Positions 1-5,004 of a stretch of 43,575 nt of DNA are shown here, piece by piece. The stretch is from positions 1-43,575 of the forward strand of contig QKDT01000015.1 of the NCBI GenBank assembly GCA_003251995.1, given 5' to 3'. The DNA comes from Desulfovibrio desulfuricans. GTDB lineage: Bacteria > Desulfobacterota > Desulfovibrionia > Desulfovibrionales > Desulfovibrionaceae. Position numbers and translations under genes: made by a program. The notes beneath the pieces are model-generated. The model was not told the DNA's origin. It made no database searches and saw only the letters and a program-made list of their open reading frames with translations. Position 1 is the stretch's first letter. Every line of letters starts with the position of its first letter.

Positions 1-166
1 GTCAGGCAGCGTACTGATCTGCGTGCCCCTGAGGTCGAGGTAGCCGCCCACTACCAGGTTGTCAGGCAGCGTACTGATCTGCGTGCCCCTGAGGTCGAGG
101 TAGCCGCCCACTACCAGGTTGTCAGGCAGCGTACTGATCTGCGTGCCCCTGAGGTCGAGGTAGCCT
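1..166. repeat. 60-bp tandem repeat, first block
   Basis: Two identical 60-bp units (1-60, 61-120) and a 46-bp partial unit (121-166). Each unit encodes 20 residues of the LRR-like protein on the minus strand. The block continues from the units at the other end of the window. Identity at the DNA level, including third codon positions, points to very recent expansion or gene-conversion-like homogenisation. Confidence 0.95.
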
Positions 167-228
167 TCAACATTTAAGCCATACTTTTTAACAAACGCCT
201 TCGCATCCATACCTTTGACCTTCGCCAT
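1..228 (-). CDS. LRR-like tandem-repeat protein, N-terminal part (continues at the far end of the window)
   Basis: ATG at 228-226 with a GGAGG Shine-Dalgarno just upstream. About 18 unique residues (MAKVKGMDAKAFVKKYGL) lead into 20-residue repeats of the type GGYLDLRGTQISTLPDN. The frame is open to base 1. If the 34-base end overlap is removed, it continues in frame at 43541 and ends at 42783, giving about 328 aa with roughly eight repeats. The repeats resemble short leucine-rich repeats, which usually form curved protein-binding solenoids; this is inference. The gene lies at the end of the leftward operon behind two terminator-like hairpins. Function is unknown; a moron or accessory role is likely because the gene is non-structural and terminal in its operon. 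Confidence 0.75.
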   Translation of the reverse strand, partial: MAKVKGMDAKAFVKKYGLNVEGYLDLRGTQISTLPDNLVVGGYLDLRGTQISTLPDNLVVGGYLDLRGTQISTLPD

Positions 229-241
229 GTTCAGCCTCCAT

Positions 242-264
242 AAAAAAGGCCGCTCACGGCGACC
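242..264 (-). terminator. Rho-independent terminator T2 in front of the LRR-like gene
   Basis: Read on the minus strand, a stem from GGTCGC and GCGGCC (one T-G pair) with loop CGTGA is followed at once by TTTTTT. The U-run ends only a few bases before the Shine-Dalgarno of the gene starting at 228, so leftward transcripts must read through to express it. Confidence 0.6.
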
Positions 265-270
265 TGATGA

Positions 271-304
271 TAAAAATAAAGGCCGCTCCCCAATGGAACG
301 GACC
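271..304 (-). terminator. Rho-independent terminator T1
   Basis: Read on the minus strand, GG-CCG-TTCC pairs with GGGGA-CGG-CC (a bulged stem) and is followed by TTTATTTTTA. It lies downstream of the 342-542 gene and directly before T2, making a tandem pair. The stem has a bulge and a wobble, so efficiency is uncertain. Confidence 0.5.
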
Positions 305-341
305 CAGCGCAGCGACATAGACACAGAACGCGGCGCAAATT

Positions 342-542
342 TTAAACACCGAGCTTATCAGCAATCTTGCGGCAGTCCATGCACCCATGCGCGATCTCTG
401 CCGGGATGTCGCAGTTACCCGAAATCTTAAGCATGTCTCGGCATTGGCGCTCCCTCATTTCAAAAAAGCGCTTTACAGAAAAAATTCCATACTCGTGCAG
501 ATGTTTAAGCTCTTCCTTAGTCAGCTTGTCTTGCCAGCGCAT
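342..542 (-). CDS. Small phage protein, 66 aa
   Basis: Start ATG at 542 is preceded by a perfect AGGAGG with a 5-nt spacer; the in-frame GTG six bases upstream lies inside that Shine-Dalgarno and is unlikely to be used. The protein is basic and probably helical at the N terminus. It has four cysteines and ends in HGCMDCRKIADKLGV, so a metal site is possible but no known zinc motif is complete. It is part of the leftward operon controlled by the promoter at 1700-1728. I do not recognise the family. Confidence 0.65.
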   Translation of the reverse strand: MRWQDKLTKEELKHLHEYGIFSVKRFFEMRERQCRDMLKISGNCDIPAEIAHGCMDCRKIADKLGV

Positions 543-587
543 AAACACCTCCTAAAATTTGATGGCAGTCCCCGTATTCGCACCGGG

Positions 588-698
588 TTAGCCTCTACGG
601 ATTGTCTGGTCATGCGCGCTGTTGCCAGAGTCCTCAGCAATACCCACGTTCGCCGCAGGCCGCACCTGCCGTAACCTCTCCATCACAGTCAGCGACAT
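588..698 (-). CDS. Possible 36-aa ORF
   Basis: An ATG at 698 opens 36 codons starting MSLTVMERLRQVRPAANVG and ending with TAA at 588. About two thirds of third positions are G or C, as in neighbouring genes, which favours coding. There is no convincing Shine-Dalgarno, and a second frame through the same stretch is also open for about 50 codons, so the call is weak. It sits between the 342-542 gene and the broken frame at 775-879. Confidence 0.35.
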   Translation of the reverse strand: MSLTVMERLRQVRPAANVGIAEDSGNSAHDQTIRRG

Positions 699-774
699 TT
701 TTGCTGATGGTAGCAATATGGTCGCTGGCAGGGTGAAAAGATTCAGGAAAACTGCTGTCGCTCAAAAAGGGCAA

Positions 775-879
775 TTATAAGCTGGCATTTGACCAGCTTC
801 CGAAGTTCTTTGCCCGCAAATCACTTGCCGGAATAATACGATTCAAGGCGTTTCGTATTTCGTAAAACTAGCTTTTCAT
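775..879 (-). pseudogene. Strong ribosome site followed by MKS-stop, then an open remnant
   Basis: GGAGG and a 5-nt spacer precede ATG at 879, one of the best initiation sites on this strand, yet the fourth codon is TAG. The same frame then runs 30 sense codons (FYEIRNALNRIIPASD...) to TAA at 775, and after that a further ~50 codons. This looks like a gene degraded by nonsense mutations, or a minimal start-stop ORF with a regulatory role. The open stretch is short enough to arise by chance, so confidence is low. Confidence 0.3.
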
Positions 880-905
880 GACTCCCTCCACTTATTGAAG
901 TTCCT

Positions 906-1256
906 TCATTCCCGCCCCGGTACGCGCCGGAGCTGTGTGAAAGAAATTCCGCCGCTACTCCATTCCGGCATCGGGCTCGAAGCGCACGCCGCCCCAGGCG
1001 AGTCTCGCGGCGACAAGGTTACCGTCTCAACGCAGATACCAAGCGCTCGGCCGCCAGCATCAGCATGCCCCATGAACACGAATTTCTGTATCTTTTCCCC
1101 CTCCATTCCGCTGTAGATGATGTCGCCCGGTTTGAGCGCTGCCAGACGCTTGGCGTGTTCAATGCCCGCACCTTCGGAATCGAACTGAATGATATTGGCC
1201 CTCATTCCTCCGGAACCAGCGATATTGCCCAAAAGTTCTGCGATATGGTCATTCAT
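906..1256 (-). CDS. Hypothetical protein, 116 aa, behind the leftward structured leader
   Basis: First gene after the ~440-nt leftward leader. It begins MNDHIAELLGNIAGSGG. The middle contains GDIIYSGMEGEKIQKFVFMG and GGRALGICVETV, a beta-rich pattern like a small barrel, while the last ~35 residues look disordered. The upstream purine run GAGAGAGA is a weak ribosome site. No family recognised. Its position suggests it is expressed when the repressor is removed. Confidence 0.55.
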   Translation of the reverse strand: MNDHIAELLGNIAGSGGMRANIIQFDSEGAGIEHAKRLAALKPGDIIYSGMEGEKIQKFVFMGHADAGGRALGICVETVTLSPRDSPGAACASSPMPEWSSGGISFTQLRRVPGRE

Positions 1257-1693
1257 TATTTTTCTCTCTCTGTTGATGGTTTATGGGTGTTGGTAACTTT
1301 TCCAATCCCGCCGACAACCGGGGTTGCCAGCGGTCAGAAAAAATTCGCTTTATCCATTTTCACGGCCCGCTCTCTACGTCGTAACCGTGGGGGATTTTGT
1401 GATTCGGCCCATCCCCGACCGTCCTCGCTCCAGCTGGCCCCAGTAGATCCACCCGCTCGTGCTTCACATCTGGGTAGGGCTTTCATCGCGCTCAATTGTC
1501 AATGATCTGTTCGCCGTAATCCGCTTTAACCAACCGCCTTGCGCCCTTCGGTCTAGGACTCCGTACTTGCTCGGCTTCGCTTACGGTCAGCCTCCCTTTT
1601 CGGGCCTCGCTACTGAGCAGCGGCTTTGCTCCCAGGTACTTTCCCCGGCCCCCTGCCCGTAGGCGCTGTTCCGTGGAGTTCTTCCCTGCTCGC
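1257..1693 (-). ncRNA. Candidate structured leader RNA, leftward
   Basis: About 437 nt between the predicted start (~1693) of the leftward promoter and the gene at 1256, with no convincing ORF. On the minus strand there are several perfect short stems: GAGCA/TGCTC, CCGTA/TACGG, GGGGAT/ATCCCC and CACGG/CCGTG. Loops are purine-rich and GNRA-like (CCCGAAAAGGG, GGGCGCAAGGC). A long stem at 1308-1333 has two G-U pairs when read leftward that become A-C mismatches when read rightward, which supports leftward transcription. It could be a regulatory leader, a free phage RNA, or part of a large ornate RNA class. I cannot name a family. Confidence 0.45.
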
Positions 1694-1699
1694 AAAGTC

Positions 1700-1728
1700 A
1701 GTATGTTCGATTGTCAGAACAATGTCAA
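1700..1728 (-). promoter_or_regulatory. Leftward promoter PL
   Basis: On the minus strand, TTGACA (1728-1723) is spaced 17 bp from CATACT (1705-1700). The -35 is a perfect consensus and the -10 matches four of six. The predicted start is near 1693. The operator at 1704-1721 fills the spacer and touches the -10, the arrangement expected for repression. It should drive the structured leader and the genes at 906-1256, 342-542 and possibly the LRR-like gene. Confidence 0.75.
1704..1721. promoter_or_regulatory. Operator O1 (TGTTC-N8-GAACA)
   Basis: TGTTCGATTGTCAGAACA is a perfect 5+5 inverted repeat with an 8-bp centre. The same pattern recurs at 1746-1763 (one mismatch) and 3492-3509. Its position inside PL and its presence beside the S24 repressor gene suggest it is that repressor's binding site. 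Binding by host LexA is the main alternative. Confidence 0.7.
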
Positions 1729-1745
1729 CATGCCAGAAGCAAATT

Positions 1746-1763
1746 TGTTTGATTAAGAGAACA
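1746..1763. promoter_or_regulatory. Operator O2 (TGTTT-N8-GAACA)
   Basis: TGTTTGATTAAGAGAACA matches O1 at nine of ten arm positions and begins its centre with the same GATT. It covers the -35 of the rightward promoter. O1 and O2 are 24 bp apart edge to edge and could bind repressor cooperatively. Confidence 0.65.
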
Positions 1764-1777
1764 TTTTTTGATATAAA
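1749..1777 (+). promoter_or_regulatory. Rightward promoter PR2
   Basis: TTGATT (1749-1754) and TATAAA (1772-1777) are separated by exactly 17 bp. The predicted start is near 1784, right where a CGCCG/CGGCG hairpin begins, so the RNA would carry a 5' hairpin. Its -35 is 20 bp from the -35 of PL, making a compact divergent pair. Confidence 0.7.
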
Positions 1778-1801
1778 AAAATCACGCCGAGGAAAACGGC
1801 G
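1774..1801 (-). terminator. Possible leftward terminator or 5' hairpin of the rightward RNA
   Basis: CGCCG (1785-1789) pairs with CGGCG (1797-1801). Read leftward, the stem is followed by TGA and seven T, so it could stop transcripts leaking from the repressor operon. The T-run is also the complement of the PR2 -10 region, so the terminator look may be coincidental and the hairpin may serve as a 5' cap of the rightward RNA. Confidence 0.4.
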
Positions 1802-2250
1802 CGATACGGGGGTTCCGTCTACTCGTTAAAAATGACGGTGAGTGGTTGGCATGACCGACCCGCAGGCCAAAGCGTGAAACTGGCCCCATTCTGGACGGTA
1901 TACAGACAGTGGCGGAATGGGAGTTGAAACCCTCGGAACCACGAAGTCAGCAGCCGGGGTCGCAAGAGTCGAAAGCAGAGAAGAGCGAGACTGACAGGAC
2001 GGGAACGCTACATACCCGGCAAGCTCTGAGCCAATCTAGTTAGCAGCGTACTAGGGTTGGCCCCTCCGATTCCCCGGCTCTCCTTCGGGAATACATGGAA
2101 TCAAGGGCAAGATCGTCCCCATAGCTTAACGGCATGGGTAAGGGCGAGTCTTGCCCTCACTTGCAAGCCCCTCTCCGCTTGGGAATACATAAAGGCATTA
2201 AGAGTTAAAGCATAAAGGCATTTAAGCCAGTAAGTATATTAACCAGTAAA
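1784..2250 (+). ncRNA. Candidate structured RNA, rightward
   Basis: About 470 nt from PR2 with no credible ORF but many perfect stems: GGCCA/TGGCC (1865-1885), CCCATTC/GAATGGG (1885-1921), GCCGGG/CCCGGC (1953-2018), CCAA-CTAGT/ACTAG-TTGG (2031-2060) and AAGGGCAAGA/TCTTGCCCT (about 2104-2157), the last enclosing CCCAT/ATGGG. Purine-rich single strands (GTCGCAAGAGTCGAAAGC) fit a folded RNA read rightward. A 10-nt GGGAATACAT occurs twice, near 2088 and 2180. It may be a free RNA or the 5' leader of the small ORF at 2281. The 3' end is not defined; no rightward terminator is visible. Confidence 0.45.
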
Positions 2251-2268
2251 AAGCCCCCATGAAGGGGC
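2248..2268 (-). terminator. Terminator of the repressor operon
   Basis: On the minus strand, GCCCC-TTCAT-GGGGGC is followed directly by TTTTT. It lies about 130 bp past the stop of the 2402-2686 gene, so it probably ends the repressor transcript. Confidence 0.75.
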
Positions 2269-2280
2269 GGGAGAATGAGC

Positions 2281-2430
2281 ATGGAAGATTCAGTCACACG
2301 GGAAAGGCTGTTGCAGGTATGCACGGAGATCAATTTCAATCTGGCGCAGCTTGTCGAATATCTCCAAGCAAAAGATGCTGCTGCATCGGTGGCATCTGAG
2401 CCTACTTCAAACCCTCTGTGGAAGAAATAA
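2281..2430 (+). CDS. 49-aa ORF at the end of the rightward RNA
   Basis: GGGAG (2269-2273) lies 7 nt before ATG 2281. The product begins MEDSVTRERLLQVCTEINF and continues as a likely amphipathic helix (LAQLVEYLQAKDA) to TAA at 2430. Amino acid make-up is protein-like. It is the only ORF with a good ribosome site downstream of PR2, so it would be induced with that promoter. Its last 29 bp overlap the convergent gene 2402-2686. An upstream in-frame ATG at 2275 lies too close to the Shine-Dalgarno. Function unknown; a small regulator is one possibility. Confidence 0.55.
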   Translation: MEDSVTRERLLQVCTEINFNLAQLVEYLQAKDAAASVASEPTSNPLWKK

Positions 2431-2686
2431 AGCCGATTTTCCGTTGCTGTAACTCGTCTTCCATTTCTTGAGTGAACAGCCCTTGTCCTCTGGCAGTGAG
2501 CAAAATTAGCCCAGCAATACAGGCATCCATTGACATGGATGTAACTGGCGTTGGGCTTTTGCACCCAGCATAGCAACCCTTACGGGCATTACCGACAATT
2601 TCACATACCCGCACAGCCGGACAATCAGAGCCACGAGTGAATTGTGGCAATCTTCCAAATCGCTCCTGAATCTCTTCATGGTTCAT
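2402..2686 (-). CDS. Small protein co-transcribed with the repressor, 94 aa
   Basis: ATG at 2686 has GGGAG 7 nt upstream and lies 40 bp after the repressor stop, so the two genes form one operon ending at the 2248-2268 terminator. The sequence has four cysteines in two pairs (CPAVRVC and CYAGC), a hydrophobic stretch ACIAGLILLTA and a charged C terminus. No family recognised. As a gene expressed with the repressor in the lysogen, it is a candidate for immunity, repressor modulation or lysogenic conversion. Confidence 0.6.
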   Translation of the reverse strand: MNHEEIQERFGRLPQFTRGSDCPAVRVCEIVGNARKGCYAGCKSPTPVTSMSMDACIAGLILLTARGQGLFTQEMEDELQQRKIGFISSTEGLK

Positions 2687-2726
2687 TGATATGCTCCCTG
2701 ATTAAATTCCATCCCCACCTCGCGGC

Positions 2727-3434
2727 CTAAAACAACTGCCACACCCACGCCACGCGGCCCAACACTACCTTGTCATAGCCTTCATAATTGATGGTGCGTT
2801 TTTCATAGCGCTCATTGTCTGAAACCAAATCTATCCCGCCGTCAACGCCCATTTTCAGCCGTTTAATCAGCCTGCCGAAAGGTGGGATACTCACCAGATA
2901 AATGCCGCCCTCGGCTATGTCACCATTGAAAGGGACAACGCCGACATACGAGCCACACTTGATTGTCGGTTCCATGCTGTCACCATCAACGCGGAAGGCA
3001 GCCAGATCAGGCAGCATATATTGCGGCAACACCTGGATGAAGGTTTCAGGCTCAGCGTCAAAAAGTTCGACGTCCGGCCCCGCGCCAGTACCGCCAAGCA
3101 CAGGCACGAGGGGTAGATTCTCGCCGCTCACGACATGCTTAGGGGCATACTTCCCAAGCCTGCAAATCATCGGGACATTGGGAAGGTAGTCATGCACGTT
3201 AAGCCCCAAGACGTCTAAATATTTAAGCATGTCTGAAAACGAGGCGTTTGAAGAGGTGGTTGTCCCATTTACCCACCCGCTAACTACCGAGCGAGTAACG
3301 CCTAAACGTCTGCTTATTTCTGCCTGCTTAACGCCGGAGTCTTTCATCTCAACAATCTTGCTTGAGATGGCAGCCCACGCGCTTTGTGCGGCCTGTTCGT
3401 ATGCGGTCAATTCTTCTTTTTCCATATTCATCAC
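2727..3434 (-). CDS. CI/LexA-type repressor (XRE HTH + S24 peptidase), 235 aa
   Basis: N-terminal helix-turn-helix at about residues 35-57 (VKQAEISRRLGVTRSVVSGW) and a C-terminal S24 peptidase domain with catalytic Ser153 in VDGDSM and probable Lys191 in GRLIKRL. An Ala-Gly pair at 118-119 (GTGAGPD) is the likely self-cleavage site. Known members of this family cleave themselves when stimulated by RecA, so induction by DNA damage is expected. The start shown is GTG at 3434; ATG codons at 3431 and 3425 are alternatives, and the ribosome site is weak for all. It is divergent from the Cro-like gene across an operator-bearing spacer. Confidence 0.9.
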   Translation of the reverse strand: MMNMEKEELTAYEQAAQSAWAAISSKIVEMKDSGVKQAEISRRLGVTRSVVSGWVNGTTTSSNASFSDMLKYLDVLGLNVHDYLPNVPMICRLGKYAPKHVVSGENLPLVPVLGGTGAGPDVELFDAEPETFIQVLPQYMLPDLAAFRVDGDSMEPTIKCGSYVGVVPFNGDIAEGGIYLVSIPPFGRLIKRLKMGVDGGIDLVSDNERYEKRTINYEGYDKVVLGRVAWVWQLF

Positions 3435-3444
3435 TTAGCGAGCT

Positions 3445-3509
3445 TGTTCGTTTTTTACAAATGACAGCAATGTTTTTTCACTTGCTTTTTTTGTTCTTTT
3501 GATAGAACA
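3445..3509. promoter_or_regulatory. Repressor/Cro operator region with O3
   Basis: O3 at 3492-3509, TGTTCTTTTGATAGAACA, is a perfect 5+5 inverted repeat with the same 8-bp spacing as O1. A half site TGTTC occurs at 3445-3449. O3 ends three bases before the Cro-like start at 3512. The spacer is AT-rich and must hold the promoters of both genes, but I could not fix convincing -35/-10 pairs. Confidence 0.65.
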
Positions 3510-3511
3510 TA

Positions 3512-3763
3512 ATGTCTATGAAAAATGCACTTGAAGTATTTCGTATCGAACGTGGCATGACCTTTCGGGAGCTTGCCTCCGCCTGTAGCTCTCGCGGGCT
3601 GAATGCCGTCTATCGGCACTGTAAGGCGGATAAAATTCCGGCTGAGGCTGCGGCGGAATATTCAGAGGCTTTTGGCATCCCTCGTTCTGAGCTGCGCCCC
3701 GACCTGTGGCCCCCGGCTACAGCAACCCCTGCCACACAACGCGGAGGCGAAGATGCTGCGTAG
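3512..3763 (+). CDS. Cro-like HTH regulator, 83 aa
   Basis: Short protein with an N-terminal helix-turn-helix-like region (MTFRELASACSSRGLNAVYRHC) and a Pro/Ala-rich tail. It is the first rightward gene opposite the repressor, the classic place of cro. ATG at 3512 has no Shine-Dalgarno and lies three bases after O3, so translation may be leaderless or begin at the ATG at 3518. Expected role: DNA-binding switch from lysogeny to lysis. Domain assignment is by pattern and position only. Confidence 0.65.
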   Translation: MSMKNALEVFRIERGMTFRELASACSSRGLNAVYRHCKADKIPAEAAAEYSEAFGIPRSELRPDLWPPATATPATQRGGEDAA

Positions 3764-3917
3764 GCTGTGGAATTTGAGCGGCGTAATTTTCAATGCCGTA
3801 ATGTTCATCTGCGGGTGCGTTGCAAGCTTCGCTGAACCTACATTTTGGGGTGGAGTCTTCGTTGCTTTGTGCGCAGCTAACCTCCCCGATGCCTTCTTTG
3901 AATGGCGAGGCCGCTAA
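3753..3917 (+). CDS. Two-span small membrane protein, 54 aa
   Basis: GGAGG 5 nt before ATG 3753; it overlaps the end of the Cro-like gene. Two hydrophobic segments (about residues 9-26, VIFNAVMFICGCVASF, and 31-46, WGGVFVALCAAN) are joined by a short turn, with a basic N terminus (MLRRLW). First of four tiny membrane genes in tight succession. No family recognised. Confidence 0.6.
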   Translation: MLRRLWNLSGVIFNAVMFICGCVASFAEPTFWGGVFVALCAANLPDAFFEWRGR

Positions 3918-4010
3918 ATGCCCACCCTTGACCGCATAACCATCTGCGCCTGCCTGATCATTGCTGCATACGGCGTGTACGGCTACTGGCTCGTTAACTC
4001 CATGAGGTGA
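3918..4010 (+). CDS. Single-span membrane peptide, 30 aa
   Basis: ATG at 3918 follows the previous stop with no gap (TAA then ATG). MPTLDRITICACLIIAAYG and the following VYGYWLV form one membrane span ending in NSMR. It ends in ATGAGGTGA, whose GAGGTGA can serve as the ribosome site for the next gene. Its size makes it easy to miss; support comes from the tight packing in a row of similar genes. Confidence 0.5.
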   Translation: MPTLDRITICACLIIAAYGVYGYWLVNSMR

Positions 4011-4013
4011 ACC

Positions 4014-4157
4014 ATGCCTGAGTACATGTTTTACATCGGTATATTCGGATTTGTCGTGTTCTGCGCAGTTGCTATCCCATCCATCATTGCCATACGGCGT
4101 TGCTGGAAACGTGCAGGTCAGCGGCTGGGCAACCACGACATTTACGGCGGGGATTAA
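4014..4157 (+). CDS. Single-span membrane protein, 47 aa
   Basis: GAGGTGA lies 3 nt before ATG 4014. Hydrophobic residues about 6-27 (FYIGIFGFVVFCAVAIPSII) form one span, followed by a basic tail RRCWKRAGQRLGNHD likely to stay in the cytoplasm. Third gene of the small membrane cluster. Function unknown. Confidence 0.55.
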   Translation: MPEYMFYIGIFGFVVFCAVAIPSIIAIRRCWKRAGQRLGNHDIYGGD

Positions 4158-4160
4158 GCT

Positions 4161-4289
4161 ATGGCGCTGTCTGTTGCCCTCATGGGCATCATTCTCGGCT
4201 GTTTCATCTGGGGCAGCAAAGACCGCGTTGAGGCTGGGTTTATTGCGCTGCTCACGTTCATTCTTTGTGCGTTGTTGGAGCGCGCATAA
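4161..4289 (+). CDS. Two-span membrane protein, 42 aa
   Basis: ATG at 4161, three bases after the previous stop. Two hydrophobic segments (MALSVALMGIILGCFIW and GFIALLTFILCALL) are separated by a charged turn GSKDRVEA, a hairpin topology. Last gene of the small membrane cluster; a 232-bp gap with hairpins follows. Confidence 0.55.
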   Translation: MALSVALMGIILGCFIWGSKDRVEAGFIALLTFILCALLERA

Positions 4290-4320
4290 CGCATGCCCCA
4301 CTGACCGTTCCACTGCCACC

Positions 4321-4365
4321 GCCTCGCCGAGTTCCGCAGGGTACATACGGAACAATGGGCGAGGC
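4321..4365 (+). other. Long stem-loop before the CII-like gene
   Basis: GCCTCGCC (4321-4328) pairs with GGCGAGGC (4358-4365), and inside it GTTCCG (4331-4336) pairs with CGGAAC (4348-4353): 14 perfect base pairs with small internal gaps. A second hairpin ACGCC/GGCGT spans 4396-4413 and is followed by TTTCAA. The interval 4290-4521 holds no credible ORF, so these are candidates for an attenuator, processing site or protein-binding RNA between the membrane genes and the regulator. Confidence 0.5.
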
Positions 4366-4521
4366 AGGGCAGCAGATAGGACGGTAACGCGATATACGCC
4401 GGACGGAAGGCGTTTCAAGTAGGCACGTAACAGGACTGAGGCGGTAAGGCAATTGGGCATGAGTAGAGGTTATCAAAACCAACCAAGTCAACAATAGACC
4501 ATTTTTGAAAGGTAGTGCCCT

Positions 4522-5004
4522 ATGCAATCAATCAATCTGCGACATTCCACATTCAATCAGGCGTTGCAATTTGCCAAGATGCTTTCCGGCCTGACCAACT
4601 CTGAGATAGCCGAAAAGTCCGGTCTATCGCCTGCAAATGTCGCCAAATATTTCAAGCCCAACGAAGACTACTACCCAAATCCCTGCAACATCCCTGCGCT
4701 GTGCTGCGCCTTGGGAAACCGTGTGCTGCTTGATTGGCAGACTGCCCAAATGGACGAGATTTGCCCGCAGAGCGCAATTTCAAGCGCAACCGACCTGACG
4801 GACGCGGCAATGTCCATTGCTGACCGTGTGGGCCAATTCTGCGCCATCACGCGGGAGCATGTGGCAGATGGGAAGATCGACAGAAACGAGGCCAAGGAGA
4901 GCCAAGGGCAGATCGCCGACATGGTGCGCCACCTGAAAGGGCTGCATGACAAGCTTGAACCGCTGGCGAGTGGGGAACTTATCGACATGGGGAGGGCACA
5001 ATAA
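4522..5004 (+). CDS. CII-like phage regulatory protein (Phage_CP76 type), 160 aa
   Basis: The N-terminal region (residues ~8-70) holds LTNSEIAEKSGLSPANVAKY, a helix-turn-helix, followed by YYPNPCNIPALCCALGN, the layout I associate with the Phage_CP76/CII regulator family. The C-terminal half is helical with acidic and basic runs and may drive multimerisation. It probably activates or tunes early promoters in the lysis-lysogeny decision. The stop overlaps the next ATG (TAATG). Family assignment is from memory of the motif pattern. Confidence 0.65.
   Translation: MQSINLRHSTFNQALQFAKMLSGLTNSEIAEKSGLSPANVAKYFKPNEDYYPNPCNIPALCCALGNRVLLDWQTAQMDEICPQSAISSATDLTDAAMSIADRVGQFCAITREHVADGKIDRNEAKESQGQIADMVRHLKGLHDKLEPLASGELIDMGRAQ

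Noticed and set aside
566..635. tRNA-like sequence on the minus strand ending GGTGCGAATACGGGGACTGCCA
   Set aside because: The T stem has a mismatch at 53-61, only about 65 nt lie between the acceptor-like ends, and no proper D or anticodon arm forms. Part of it is in the possible 588-698 ORF.
1492..1695. 67-codon ORF on the minus strand inside the leftward leader
   Set aside because: Very Arg/Lys/Gly/Ala-rich composition, no ribosome site, and the stretch is explained better by RNA stems. Kept as a possibility only if homologues show codon-level conservation.
2113..2170. tRNA-like sequence GTCCCCATAGCTTAACGGCA with an AGGGC/GCCCT arm
   Set aside because: The loop lacks the invariant T33, there is no GGTTCGAATCC-type T arm or matching acceptor, and the same bases form a better nested hairpin of the rightward RNA.
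3717..4460. 247-codon minus-strand ORF opposite the small membrane genes
   Set aside because: It lies antisense to four tightly packed plus-strand genes with good ribosome sites and has no domain-like features.
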